Positions 51,892-61,608 of a DNA stretch of 64,000 nucleotides are shown in pieces; position 1 is the first letter of the stretch; every line of letters starts with the position of its first letter. The notes below the pieces were generated by a model. The model was not told where the DNA came from. It ran no database searches and saw nothing but the letters and a program-made list of their open reading frames with translations. Source of the DNA: an uncultured Dorea sp. (GTDB taxonomy: Bacteria; Bacillota; Clostridia; Lachnospirales; Lachnospiraceae); contig CAJUTH010000012.1 of assembly GCA_910589275.1 (NCBI GenBank), positions 9,940-73,939 of the forward strand, given 5' to 3'. Position numbers and translations under genes: made by a program.

Positions 51892-53739
51892 TTACTGTGA
51901 TGGATGAAAAAAATTGTATACTGCTTTTGCCGCCGCTTCATTCATAGCTGGAAGCGCCTTTAGATCGCTTATCTCCGCCTTCCGCACCTCCTCTATGCTG
52001 GAAAAGGAACGCATCAGCGCCTTTCTTCTTGCAGGGCCGATTCCCGGAATATCATCCAATATGGAACGTACCTGCCCCTGACTCCTCAGCTTCCTATGGT
52101 ATTCAATGGCAAAACGGTGCGCCTCATCCTGAATTCTGGTAATCAGCCTGAACCCTTCGGAATCTTTGTCGATCGGAATCTCTGTATTATTAAAATAAAG
52201 TCCCCTAGTCCTGTGATTGTCATCCTTTACCATGCCGCAGACCGGAATATTCAAGCGCAGCTTATCAAGCACCTCCAAAGCAATATTGACCTGTCCTTTT
52301 CCGCCGTCCATCAACAAAATATCCGGGAATCTGGTAAAACTGTCCCTCTCGTTTCCTTCTGCCATTTCCCGTCTGCCATGCTCAAATCTCCGGGTCAATA
52401 CCTCCTCCATACTTGCATAGTCATCCGGTCCCTGAACGCTTTTTATCCGGAATTTCCGGTAATCATTCCGTTTCGGCCTGCCTCTTTCATACACGACCAT
52501 AGAACCTACCGACGCGTATCCGCTGATATTTGATATATCATATGCTTCCATTCGCACAATACCTGTAAGACCCAGAAGTTTTTCCAGCTCCTTTACTGCG
52601 CCGATGGTTCTTCCCTCTTCGCGTTTCAGCCTTTCCTTATCCCTAGAAAGAATCAGTTCCGCATTTTTCATTGCAAGCTCCACCAGCTTTTCCTTCGTTC
52701 CCTTCTTCGGTACCCGGAAATGAACTCTCCGGCCCCGCTTCTGCGTCAGCCATTCCTCTAAAAGCCCGACGTCCGCAATCTCCTCAGGAAGCATAATTTC
52801 CGCGGGAATATAAGGAGTTCCTGAATAAAACTGCTTGATAAAACTGGAAAGTATCTCCGCCCCCGCTTCATCCCCAGTAAGCCTCAGATAAAAATGATCA
52901 CGGCCGATCAGCCTCCCGCCCCGGACAAAAAATATCTGGACCACAGCGTCTTCATTTTCCATCGCCATCGCCAGAATATCCCGCTCCTCGCCCGCCGTAT
53001 CGGTTATTTTCTGTTTCTGGGCAATCTTCTTCACGCTTTCAAGCAAATCCCTGTATTCTGACGCCTTCTCAAATTCCAGCGCCTCTGACGCCTCAAACAT
53101 CCGCTGCTCTAGCTCCTTCGTAATCAGCTCATAATTTCCATTTAGAAAATGAACAGCCTGAGAGATTGATTCATCATATTCCTCCTGAGTGACATACCCT
53201 TGACAAGGAGCGTTACACTGATGGATATGATAATTCAGACAGGGCCTCTCTATTCCGATATCCCTGGGAAGCTTCCGGCTGCAGCTCCGGATCTTATAGA
53301 GCTTGCGAATCAGTTCTATGGTATCCTTCACAGCGCCCACGCTTGTATAAGGGCCAAAATATTTCGCCCTATCCTTATGCATCTGCCTTGCCAGCATTAC
53401 TCTGGGAAACGGTTCATTCACCGTCACCTTAATAAATGGATAGCTCTTGTCATCCATCAACATGGTATTATACTTTGGACGGTGCTCTTTAATCAGATTA
53501 CACTCCAGCACCAGCGCCTCCAGCTCCGAATCGGTAATAATATACTCAAATCTCGCGATATGGGTAACCATTTGTTCAATCTTCGGTCCTTTGTTTCTGC
53601 TGCTTTGGAAATACTGTCTAACCCGGTTCTTGAGGCTGATAGCCTTCCCCACGTAAATAATCTCGTCTTTCTCATCATGCATCAGATAAACGCCGGGCTT
53701 TGCCGGCAGTTTCTTTAGTTCCTCCTGTATATCAAACAT
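51892..53739 (-). CDS. uvrC: Excinuclease ABC subunit C
   Basis: A 615-residue nuclease that makes both incisions in nucleotide excision repair. The N-terminal GIY-YIG domain begins KPGVYLMHDEKDEIIYVGKA, the UVR motif lies near 200-235 (RMFEASEALEFEKASEYRDLL), the RNase H-like domain holds AYDISNISGYASVGSMVV, and the C-terminal helix-hairpin-helix pair reads DDIPGIGPARRKALMRSF. Length is normal. It is followed downstream by hprK after about 50 bases. Confidence 0.97.
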   Translation of the reverse strand: MFDIQEELKKLPAKPGVYLMHDEKDEIIYVGKAISLKNRVRQYFQSSRNKGPKIEQMVTHIARFEYIITDSELEALVLECNLIKEHRPKYNTMLMDDKSYPFIKVTVNEPFPRVMLARQMHKDRAKYFGPYTSVGAVKDTIELIRKLYKIRSCSRKLPRDIGIERPCLNYHIHQCNAPCQGYVTQEEYDESISQAVHFLNGNYELITKELEQRMFEASEALEFEKASEYRDLLESVKKIAQKQKITDTAGEERDILAMAMENEDAVVQIFFVRGGRLIGRDHFYLRLTGDEAGAEILSSFIKQFYSGTPYIPAEIMLPEEIADVGLLEEWLTQKRGRRVHFRVPKKGTKEKLVELAMKNAELILSRDKERLKREEGRTIGAVKELEKLLGLTGIVRMEAYDISNISGYASVGSMVVYERGRPKRNDYRKFRIKSVQGPDDYASMEEVLTRRFEHGRREMAEGNERDSFTRFPDILLMDGGKGQVNIALEVLDKLRLNIPVCGMVKDDNHRTRGLYFNNTEIPIDKDSEGFRLITRIQDEAHRFAIEYHRKLRSQGQVRSILDDIPGIGPARRKALMRSFSSIEEVRKAEISDLKALPAMNEAAAKAVYNFFHPSQ

Positions 53740-53789
53740 AAATTTCCCTCTCTTCTGAAATTCATTATACCAAACTCTCCCATAACTGA

Positions 53790-53818
53790 AAAGAGAGAAA
53801 GCCTTAAAGCTCTCTCTC
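53790..53818 (-). terminator. Terminator after ftsH
   Basis: An AGAGAGAGC-type stem with an A/T loop, followed on the minus strand by CTTTTC, lies just after the ftsH stop and before uvrC. The stem has one or two mismatches. Confidence 0.6.
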
Positions 53819-53831
53819 CTGTATCACGTTC

Positions 53832-55814
53832 TCACGGAATACGTAGTTCGGCATGATCCTGAACCTCTCTATCCTGTTTCTTTTCCAATTCCACTGGCAG
53901 CGGGCTCATAGAAATCCGCTCCTCCGTCTTCTTCGGAGCATCCGGATCAATCCCCTCTGCCTCATGAAATATCTTCATAAACTCTTTGCCGGTAATTGTC
54001 TCTTTTTCAATCAAGAAGGCGGCAATCTTATCCAAAGACTGGCGGTGCTCGCTCAAGAGACGCTTTGCCTCCTCATATGCCCTCTTCAGCATATCCATAA
54101 CCTCTTGATCAATTTCTGCAGCCGTTGCCTCCCCGCAATTCTTTACGGCCCTTCCATCCAGATATTTATTCTGAATGGATTCTAGGCCGATCAGGCCGAA
54201 TTTCTCACTCATACCATATTGAGTAATCATAGCCCTTGCAGTCTTTGTCGCCTTCTCAATGTCATTAGAAGCCCCTGTGGTAACCGTGTCAAATACAATC
54301 TCCTCCGCCGCACGGCCCGCCAGCATGCTTACCAGCATTGCCTCCAGTTCCTTTTTGGTATTCAGGAACTTTTCTTCCTCCGGCGTCTGCATTACATATC
54401 CAAGAGCCCCCATAGTCCTTGGAACAATCGTAATCTTCTGAACCGGTTCCGCATCCTTCTGCAAGGCGCTTACCAAAGCATGTCCAACCTCATGGTAAGA
54501 CACGATTCTGCGCTCCTCCTGACTCATAATGCGGTCCTTCTTCTCCTTGCCTACAAGCACCACCTCTACCGCCTCAAACAAATCGCTCTGGCATACAGCG
54601 TTTCTTCCATGTTTCACAGCGGTAATTGCCGCCTCATTGATCATATTTGCAAGATCAGAGCCTACCGCGCCGGAAGTTGCAAGCGCAATTGCTTCCAAAT
54701 CCACCGTCTCATCCATCCGTACACTCTTAGAATGTACTTTCAGCACATCCACGCGGCCTTTTAAGTCCGGACGTTCCACAATAATCCGCCGGTCAAAACG
54801 CCCGGGCCTAAGAAGCGCCGGATCAAGAATCTCTGGACGGTTCGTGGCCGCCAGCACCAGAAGACCCTTGTTCGTGTCAAATCCATCCATCTCCGCCAGA
54901 AGCTGGTTCAGCGTCTGCTCCCGTTCATCATTGCCTCCAAGCTGGTTATCCCTGCTCTTTCCAATCGCGTCAATCTCATCAATAAAAATAATACACGGCG
55001 CGATCTTCTGCGCCTCCTTAAACAAATCCCGTACTCTGGAAGCTCCCACACCCACATACATTTCTACAAAAGCAGAGCCGGACAATGAGAAAAACGGTAC
55101 CTTGGCTTCGCCCGCAACCGCCTTGGCAAGAAGCGTCTTACCGGTTCCCGGAGGACCCACAAGAAGCGCTCCCTTCGGAAGCTTTGCACCCACTCCGGTA
55201 TACTTGCCCGGATTATGCAGGAAATCTACAACCTCCTGAAGCGACTCCTTCGCCTCATCCTGTCCCGCCACATCCTTAAAGGTAACTCCCGTTTCCTTCT
55301 CCACATACATCTTGGCATTGCTTTTGCCGATACCCATAGGCCCGCCACCCTTTGTCATATGCTTAAAGGACCAGTAAAACATTCCGATAATCAGTACGAT
55401 CGGCAGAAAAGTAAGTATAATGTTCATTACAACCACAGATGTGGTATCCGGAATCTCCTGCTCATACTTAATCCCTGACTTGTACAGACGCTCGGAAAGA
55501 TTATCATCTCTCATCACACCGGTAAAATACTCCTTACCGGTTCTCTCTCCCTTTTCCTTCTTTGCTGTAATCGTAATACGGTCACTGGAAATAATGACCT
55601 CCTCTACCTTGTGCTGTTCTATCATTTTCAGAAACTTGTCATAGGTTATCTCCTCCGCTGTTCCGTTCCTCTGAAACTGATACAGCGTCAACACAAGAAA
55701 AGTGGTTATCACTGCCGTAAGAATAACAAAGGAAATACCCTGCTTATTATTCTTGTTCTTATTATCATTCTGGTTATTTCTATTTTGATTGTTTCTATTG
55801 CTTTGGTTATCCAT
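53832..55814 (-). CDS. ftsH: ATP-dependent zinc metalloprotease FtsH
   Basis: A 660-residue membrane-anchored AAA+ protease. A markedly Asn-rich cytoplasmic N-terminus (residues 2-25) precedes two spans (~27-45 and ~130-150). Walker A is GPPGTGKT, Walker B IIFIDEIDAIG, the second region of homology follows, and the zinc site is HEVGH. The start at 55814 has AGGAGG 6 bases upstream; the longer in-frame reading to 55880 lacks one. It is divergent from the DUF1846 gene, each with its own clear promoter. Confidence 0.97.
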   Translation of the reverse strand: MDNQSNRNNQNRNNQNDNKNKNNKQGISFVILTAVITTFLVLTLYQFQRNGTAEEITYDKFLKMIEQHKVEEVIISSDRITITAKKEKGERTGKEYFTGVMRDDNLSERLYKSGIKYEQEIPDTTSVVVMNIILTFLPIVLIIGMFYWSFKHMTKGGGPMGIGKSNAKMYVEKETGVTFKDVAGQDEAKESLQEVVDFLHNPGKYTGVGAKLPKGALLVGPPGTGKTLLAKAVAGEAKVPFFSLSGSAFVEMYVGVGASRVRDLFKEAQKIAPCIIFIDEIDAIGKSRDNQLGGNDEREQTLNQLLAEMDGFDTNKGLLVLAATNRPEILDPALLRPGRFDRRIIVERPDLKGRVDVLKVHSKSVRMDETVDLEAIALATSGAVGSDLANMINEAAITAVKHGRNAVCQSDLFEAVEVVLVGKEKKDRIMSQEERRIVSYHEVGHALVSALQKDAEPVQKITIVPRTMGALGYVMQTPEEEKFLNTKKELEAMLVSMLAGRAAEEIVFDTVTTGASNDIEKATKTARAMITQYGMSEKFGLIGLESIQNKYLDGRAVKNCGEATAAEIDQEVMDMLKRAYEEAKRLLSEHRQSLDKIAAFLIEKETITGKEFMKIFHEAEGIDPDAPKKTEERISMSPLPVELEKKQDREVQDHAELRIP

Positions 55815-55842
55815 AATAGTCCTCCTGTGTCTATCAGTTCTT

Positions 55843-55871
55843 ATTATAGTTATCCCCTGATTTAAAATCAA
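55843..55871 (-). promoter_or_regulatory. Promoter of ftsH
   Basis: Minus-strand TTGATT (55871-55866) and TATAAT (55848-55843) with exactly 17-base spacing, about 30 bases before the start codon: a strong sigma-A match. Confidence 0.75.
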
Positions 55872-55890
55872 CAAAAACATTATGAAAAGA

Positions 55891-55920
55891 TTGTAAACTA
55901 GCTATATCCTGTAGTATACT
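55891..55920 (+). promoter_or_regulatory. Promoter of the DUF1846 gene
   Basis: TTGTAA (55891-55896) and TATACT (55915-55920) are 18 bases apart, 39 bases before the start. It lies back-to-back with the ftsH promoter, the two -35 boxes being 20 bases apart. Confidence 0.65.
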
Positions 55921-55958
55921 GAATATAATGTTTTTTATTAGGAGTGAGGGATACACAA

Positions 55959-57452
55959 ATGAAAATCGGATTTGATAACGATAAATATCTTACTATGCAG
56001 TCTACCCATATCAGGGAACGAATCAGTCAGTTTGACAACAAACTGTATCTAGAATTCGGCGGAAAATTATTTGATGATTACCACGCTTCCAGAGTGCTTC
56101 CGGGTTTCCAGCCAGACAGTAAGCTCCGGATGCTGAAAGAGCTTGCCGATCAGGCCGAGATCATTATTGCCATCAGCGCCAGAGACATTGAAAAAAACAA
56201 AATCCGGGGCGACCTAGGAATTACATATGATACCGATCTTTTGCGCCTGCGGGATGCTTATATGAATTCCGGACTGTATGTCGGAAGTGTTGTCATTACC
56301 CAATATGCGGGGCAGTCCGCCGCCGATTTGTTCAAGATCAGGCTGGAACGCCTCGGAATCAAAGTATATATTCATTACCTGATTCCCGGATATCCGGCAA
56401 ATGTTCCTCTGATCGTCAGCGACGAAGGCTACGGAAGAAATGACTACATTGAGACCTCCAGACCGCTGGTAGTGGTTACCGCCCCCGGTCCCGGAAGCGG
56501 CAAGATGGCTGCATGCCTCTCCCAGCTCTATCACGAACACAAAAGAGGAATCCGGGCAGGATATGCCAAATTTGAAACATTCCCCATCTGGAATATCCCA
56601 TTAAAACACCCGGTTAATCTGGCCTATGAAGCTGCAACCGCAGATCTGAACGATGTAAATATGATTGACCCTTTTCATCTGGAAGCATATGGGGAAACCA
56701 CGGTAAACTATAACCGGGATGTAGAGATTTTTCCGGTGCTTTCCGCAACTTTCGAGCGAATTTACGGAGACAGCCCTTACAAATCACCCACCGATATGGG
56801 AGTAAATATGGCAGGCTGCTGTATTTGCGACGACGAGGCATGCAAAGAAGCTTCCAAACAGGAAATTCTACGCAGATATTATGAATCCCTGCGCCGTCTT
56901 CTGATCGGCGCATGCAGTGATAATGAGGTATCTAAGATCGAGATTTTAATGAATCAGGCAGGCGTTACCGTACATGATAGGCCTGTTGTAGACGCGGCCC
57001 TTGCTAAGGCTGAGGCAACCGGCGCTCCGGCTGCTGCCCTAGAGCTTCCAAACGGACAGCTTGTAACCGGGAAAACCACCCATCTCCTTGGAGCTTCCGC
57101 CGCGCTCCTTCTGAATGCATTAAAGGATCTTGCTGGAATTGACCATGAAAGGAACGTCATTTCACCGGAAGCCATAGAACCGATTCAAAAGCTTAAGGTA
57201 AAGTATCTGGGAAGTAAAAATCCCAGACTCCATACCGATGAGGTACTGATTGCACTCTCGGTCAGCGCCGCCACAGATAAGTGTGCCCAGCTCGCCCTTG
57301 ACCAGCTCCCTAAGCTGAAAGGCTGTCAGGCGCATACCTCCGTCATGATCAGCTCTGTAGATATCATGCAGTTTAAAAAGCTGTCTATTCAGGCAACCTA
57401 TGAAGCCAAATACGAGAAAAAGCCGGCCTTTGCAGAAGAAACCGGCGAGTAA
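55959..57452 (+). CDS. DUF1846 (UPF0371) family protein
   Basis: A 497-residue cytoplasmic protein of the DUF1846 family, widespread in Firmicutes with a solved structure but no settled function. Visible features are KIGFDNDKYLTMQS at the start, the nucleotide-loop-like VTAPGPGSGKMAACLSQLYHE (~180-200) and a Cys-rich patch GCCICDDEACKEAS (~285-298) that might bind a metal. The start is the ATG at 55959; a GTG 15 bases upstream is possible. It is probably a single-gene unit closed by the strong terminator at 57501-57557. Confidence 0.92.
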   Translation: MKIGFDNDKYLTMQSTHIRERISQFDNKLYLEFGGKLFDDYHASRVLPGFQPDSKLRMLKELADQAEIIIAISARDIEKNKIRGDLGITYDTDLLRLRDAYMNSGLYVGSVVITQYAGQSAADLFKIRLERLGIKVYIHYLIPGYPANVPLIVSDEGYGRNDYIETSRPLVVVTAPGPGSGKMAACLSQLYHEHKRGIRAGYAKFETFPIWNIPLKHPVNLAYEAATADLNDVNMIDPFHLEAYGETTVNYNRDVEIFPVLSATFERIYGDSPYKSPTDMGVNMAGCCICDDEACKEASKQEILRRYYESLRRLLIGACSDNEVSKIEILMNQAGVTVHDRPVVDAALAKAEATGAPAAALELPNGQLVTGKTTHLLGASAALLLNALKDLAGIDHERNVISPEAIEPIQKLKVKYLGSKNPRLHTDEVLIALSVSAATDKCAQLALDQLPKLKGCQAHTSVMISSVDIMQFKKLSIQATYEAKYEKKPAFAEETGE

Positions 57453-57500
57453 ATGATAATACGACAGATCTCTCACATAAAATCACTGAAATGTACACAA

Positions 57501-57557
57501 AAAACTCTATGATATAAGCACAGGAAAGAAACGGAGGCTTATATCATGGAGTTTTTA
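57501..57557. terminator. Strong bidirectional terminator between DUF1846 and hemW genes
   Basis: Two 20-base arms (AAAAACTCTATGATATAAGC and its near complement, one mismatch) with a 17-base loop and flanking A/T runs. The right arm covers the last codons of hemW. Confidence 0.88.
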
Positions 57558-58683
57558 AAAATTCACTCAGCACATAATTACTTATATCAATTCCATATTC
57601 CGTCAAAAACAATCTGCCGTCTTTTTCTGACAACAATTTCTGCCCTTTTAATTTTGCGATTTCCTCGCCATAAATGGTTTCCATCTCTTCCCCAAAGCTT
57701 TCCAGAAAATCAGCCCGCGACACGCCTTCCATTTTTCGCAGTCGAAGAAACATAAATTCTTCCATCTCTTCCTGTCTGGTCAATGTCGCCGGCGCTTCTC
57801 CTTCCCTCCATCTCTGATGATTCATAAAGGACGCGGCGCCCGTACCGATGCCCAGATACTCAGTCCGGTTCCAATAGCCCAAGTTATGCCGGCATTCAAA
57901 GCCTTTTTTTGCATAATTAGATATCTCATATCTATGGTAACCGTATGTCTCTAGTATTTCCTTTGTACGGACATACATTTCACGCTCCGTATCCTCATCC
58001 GGTAATTCCTCTGCATGCGCTCCTTCCGCATATTTCTCGTAAAACGGCGTCCCTTCCTCAATGATTAAGCTGTAGACGGAGATATGCTCTGGCTTAAGCC
58101 CTCCCGCAAAATGAAGGCTCCGCTCATAGCTCTCCAGAGTCTGGCCGGGAATCCCCGACATTAAGTCAATATTAATATTCCCAAAGCCTGCCTGACGTGC
58201 TGTCTGATAGGTAGACAAAAAATCTTCGCAGCTATGAATCCGGCCCAGTTTTTTTAATTCTTCATTAACCGCCGACTGCAGGCCGATGCTCAAACGGTTA
58301 ATCCCAAGCTCCCGATATGACTGAAGCTTCTCTTTTGTAACTGTCCCCGGATTCATCTCAATCGTAATCTCCGCGTCTTTCTCCACCACAAAGGCGTTAT
58401 AAACCGATTCGAAGAGTCTTTCCATCTGACTGGATTCCAAGATAGAAGGCGTACCGCCGCCAACAAATATACTGACAACACGATAAGCCTTCGCAGACTC
58501 CGCATAAGAACGGATTCGTCCGCAAAGGCCCTCTATATACATCTGCTGCTCCCGCTCACCGGCTGGAGCGGACAAGAAATCGCAGTAAAAGCATTTTTTC
58601 ACACAAAATGGTATATGAATATATAATTCTAATTCTTTCATTGGCTTTTGAGCTTTGCACGCCCCTTTCACCTTATTTATCAT
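57544..58683 (-). CDS. hemW: Radical SAM protein HemW (heme chaperone, formerly HemN-like)
   Basis: A 379-residue radical SAM protein with the cluster-binding motif CVKKCFYCDF (CxxxCxxC, ~27-35), SAM-binding FVGGGTPSIL and the HemN-C domain at the end. It lacks the extra N-terminal region of true HemN, so HemW, which carries heme to acceptor proteins, is the better name. The ATG overlaps the lepA stop by 11 bp (ATGATAAATAA), indicating coupling; MKELELYIHIPFC at 58641 is an alternative start. The lepA-hemW order is common in Firmicutes. Confidence 0.94.
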   Translation of the reverse strand: MINKVKGACKAQKPMKELELYIHIPFCVKKCFYCDFLSAPAGEREQQMYIEGLCGRIRSYAESAKAYRVVSIFVGGGTPSILESSQMERLFESVYNAFVVEKDAEITIEMNPGTVTKEKLQSYRELGINRLSIGLQSAVNEELKKLGRIHSCEDFLSTYQTARQAGFGNINIDLMSGIPGQTLESYERSLHFAGGLKPEHISVYSLIIEEGTPFYEKYAEGAHAEELPDEDTEREMYVRTKEILETYGYHRYEISNYAKKGFECRHNLGYWNRTEYLGIGTGAASFMNHQRWREGEAPATLTRQEEMEEFMFLRLRKMEGVSRADFLESFGEEMETIYGEEIAKLKGQKLLSEKDGRLFLTEYGIDISNYVLSEFLKTP

Positions 58684-60508
58684 CCAGCTTTAATACGCTC
58701 ATAAATGCCTGCTGCGGGATTTCTACATTCCCCACCTGACGCATCCGCTTCTTTCCTTCCTTCTGCTTTTCTAAAAGCTTTCTCTTACGGGAAATATCGC
58801 CGCCATAACACTTGGCAAGCACATCCTTGCGCATAGCTTTGACCGTCTCCCTTGCGATAATCTTGCTTCCCACTGCTGCCTGAATCGGAATTTCAAACAG
58901 ATGTCTTGGAATCTCGTCTTTCAGCTTCTCGCACATCTTTCTGCCCCGCTCATATGCATTGCCCGCAAACACAATGAAAGAAAGCGCGTCCACCTCTTCT
59001 TTATTGATCAGGATATCAAGCTTTACAAGTTCTGACTGCTGATAGCCCAGAATCTCATAATCAAAGGAGGCATATCCGCGGGAACGGGATTTCAGCGCGT
59101 CAAAGAAATCATAGATAATCTCGTTCAGCGGAAGATGATACCGAAGCATGGCTCTTGTCTCTTCCATATATTCCATTCCTTGATAAATGCCCCGCCGCTC
59201 CTGACACAGATCCATGATCGCCCCGATAAACTCTGACGTAACCATAATCTCTGCCTTTACCATCGGCTCTTCCATATAATCAATCTCCGACGGATCCGGC
59301 AGGTTTGACGGATTCGTCAGTTCGATTACCTCCCCATTTGTCTTATGCACCTTATAAATAACGCTGGGCGCAGTAGTAACCAGATCCAGATTATACTCCC
59401 GCTCCAGACGCTCCTGAATAATCTCTAAATGAAGCAGCCCCAGGAAACCGCACCGAAAACCAAATCCTAATGCAATCGAAGTCTCCGGCTCAAACTGCAG
59501 GGAAGCATCGTTAAGCTGGAGTTTCTCCAGCGCGTCCCTAAGATCCGGATATTTTGCCCCGTCTGCCGGATACATGCCGCAGTAAACCATCGGGTTTACC
59601 TTCTTGTATCCCGGAAGCGGCTCTGCGCAAGGGTCTGCCGCATTGGTAATTGTATCGCCCACCCGGGTATCCTTTACATTCTTTAAGCTTGCTGTAATAT
59701 AGCCAACCATACCGGCGCTAAGCTCCTCGCAGGACACAAACTGCCCGGCCCCAAAATATCCCACTTCTACCACTTCCGCCTCCGCACCCGTGGCCATCAT
59801 ACGGATTGGAGTTCCTTTCTTCACGGTTCCCTCCATCATACGGCAGAACACAATAACACCTTTATAGGAATCATATACAGAATCAAAAATCAGCGCTTGA
59901 AGCGGCGCCTTCGCATCCCCTGACGGCGCCGGGATTTTTTCAATAATCTGCTCTAATACCGTTTCCACATTCAGTCCGGTCTTGGCAGAAATCAACGGCG
60001 CGTCGGACGCCTCGATCCCGATCACATCCTCAATCTCTTCTATTACCCGCTCCGGCTCCGCACTGGGAAGATCCACCTTGTTGATCACCGGCATCACATC
60101 CAGATCATGATCCAGCGCCAGATACACATTAGCCAGCGTCTGAGCCTCCACGCCCTGAGCCGCATCCACCACCAGAATCGCTCCGTCACAGGCCGCCAGA
60201 CTTCTAGAAACCTCATAATTAAAATCCACATGTCCCGGTGTGTCAATCAGGTTAAATATATATTCCTCCCCGTTCTTCGCCTTATATACAATACGGACCG
60301 CCTGTGATTTAATCGTAATTCCTCTCTCCCGTTCCAGCTCCATATTATCGAGCACCTGCGACTGCATCTCCCGGCTGGTAAGAAGCCCCGTCATTTCAAT
60401 AATACGGTCGGCCAGCGTAGATTTTCCATGATCAATATGCGCAATAATACAAAAATTACGAATCCTGCTCTGTTCTATTCCTGCCATTTTCTTTTTTCTT
60501 CCTTCCAT
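58673..60508 (-). CDS. lepA: Elongation factor 4 (LepA)
   Basis: An approximately 611-residue translational GTPase that affects translation initiation and 30S assembly. G1 is AHIDHGKST, switch I has RERGITIKS, G3 DTPGHVDF and G4 NKVDLP. The C-terminal domain unique to LepA includes KDVLAKCYGGDISRKRKLLEKQKEGKKRM. The start may be 60508 or the ATG at 60487 (MAGIEQS), both with AGGA-like sites. It is coupled to hemW downstream. Confidence 0.97.
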   Translation of the reverse strand: MEGRKKKMAGIEQSRIRNFCIIAHIDHGKSTLADRIIEMTGLLTSREMQSQVLDNMELERERGITIKSQAVRIVYKAKNGEEYIFNLIDTPGHVDFNYEVSRSLAACDGAILVVDAAQGVEAQTLANVYLALDHDLDVMPVINKVDLPSAEPERVIEEIEDVIGIEASDAPLISAKTGLNVETVLEQIIEKIPAPSGDAKAPLQALIFDSVYDSYKGVIVFCRMMEGTVKKGTPIRMMATGAEAEVVEVGYFGAGQFVSCEELSAGMVGYITASLKNVKDTRVGDTITNAADPCAEPLPGYKKVNPMVYCGMYPADGAKYPDLRDALEKLQLNDASLQFEPETSIALGFGFRCGFLGLLHLEIIQERLEREYNLDLVTTAPSVIYKVHKTNGEVIELTNPSNLPDPSEIDYMEEPMVKAEIMVTSEFIGAIMDLCQERRGIYQGMEYMEETRAMLRYHLPLNEIIYDFFDALKSRSRGYASFDYEILGYQQSELVKLDILINKEEVDALSFIVFAGNAYERGRKMCEKLKDEIPRHLFEIPIQAAVGSKIIARETVKAMRKDVLAKCYGGDISRKRKLLEKQKEGKKRMRQVGNVEIPQQAFMSVLKLDDK

Positions 60509-60542
60509 TCATTCTTTCCTGTTCACCTGTGCAGATAAATAT

Positions 60543-61532
60543 TTATCTGTTATTTCTGCCCAGCGTAGACAAAATAAACAGCTCCACGCTCATTACATCA
60601 TTCAACCGTCCTGTCTTCACATCGGTCTCAAACTCTGCGCCTTCCTCCATGATGGCGATCAGATCTGCCTTACTAAAATTCCTGCACTGATCCATATATT
60701 TGCCCGCCGCAAAGGGATGCAGCCCCGCCTTCTCGGCAACCTGCTTTCTTCCCATCCCCTTCTTAACAAGCTCTTTGACCTGAAGAAGAAGCTGAAACTG
60801 TCTGGTCAGCAGATACATAATTCTCATCGGCGGCTCCTTCAATGCCAGAAGATCATAATAATAATCCAAGGCTTTCTTTTTCTGCTGCTTTGCTACCGCC
60901 TCCACCATATCAAATATATGATTCGTAATCTGAGTCGTACAGACAGCATCCACATCCTGAATCGTTATCTCTTCCTTTTCCAGCGTATAGCAGAACAGCT
61001 TCTCCATTTCCTTTTCCAAATTTGCCATATCTGTGCCCGCCTTCGACAAAATATAGCGGACCGTCTCTTCTCTAATCTGCTTTCCTTCCTGCTTGATCAT
61101 TCCCAAAAGCCAGCGGATCAACGTCCTCTCATCCTGATGGGAAAGCTCCACAATACGCCCTTTCTCCTTCACGGCCTTATAAAGCTTCCCCCGCTTGTCC
61201 ACTTCCTTCTCAATAAAAAGAAAACAAGCTGTAGAAGACATCGCTTTGATGTAATCCGCAAGCTCAGGCGCCGCTGTTTTAAACAGGCCGGAATCTTCCA
61301 TTACAATCAGCCTTCTGTCTGCAAAAAACGGCATCGTCTCCGCCAGATCAATAATCTCCGGAACCGGAATCCCTTTCCCTTCATAATAGGCATAATTCAC
61401 CGTATCACCCTCCGGCAGCATTGCCTTGGTAAGCTTTCCTTTATACTGCTTCTTCAGATAGTCCTCTTCGCCATAAAGAAGATAAATATTCTTAAATTGT
61501 CCTGTCTTGATATCCTCATTCAAACTTTTCAT
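60543..61532 (-). CDS. holA: DNA polymerase III delta subunit
   Basis: A 329-residue clamp-loader delta subunit. It begins with KNIYLLYGEEDYLKKQY, the family-typical opening, and shows the conserved middle LSKAGTDMANLEKEMEKL (~170) and C-terminal VAEKAGLHPFAAGKYMDQCRNF. The AAA-fold lacks a functional P-loop as expected. It lies about 35 bases upstream of lepA and is probably cotranscribed with lepA and hemW. Confidence 0.94.
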   Translation of the reverse strand: MKSLNEDIKTGQFKNIYLLYGEEDYLKKQYKGKLTKAMLPEGDTVNYAYYEGKGIPVPEIIDLAETMPFFADRRLIVMEDSGLFKTAAPELADYIKAMSSTACFLFIEKEVDKRGKLYKAVKEKGRIVELSHQDERTLIRWLLGMIKQEGKQIREETVRYILSKAGTDMANLEKEMEKLFCYTLEKEEITIQDVDAVCTTQITNHIFDMVEAVAKQQKKKALDYYYDLLALKEPPMRIMYLLTRQFQLLLQVKELVKKGMGRKQVAEKAGLHPFAAGKYMDQCRNFSKADLIAIMEEGAEFETDVKTGRLNDVMSVELFILSTLGRNNR

Positions 61533-61608
61533 AAATCCTATTATACTGGATAAATTTCAAATTTGCCACATCTTTTCCGTCTGTATCTATTACTTCTTAA
61601 TAAAGTGT

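Noticed and set aside
60717..61553. 278-residue open frame on the plus strand
   Set aside because: It lies opposite holA; composition is Leu/His/Arg-heavy and there is no ribosome site or motif.
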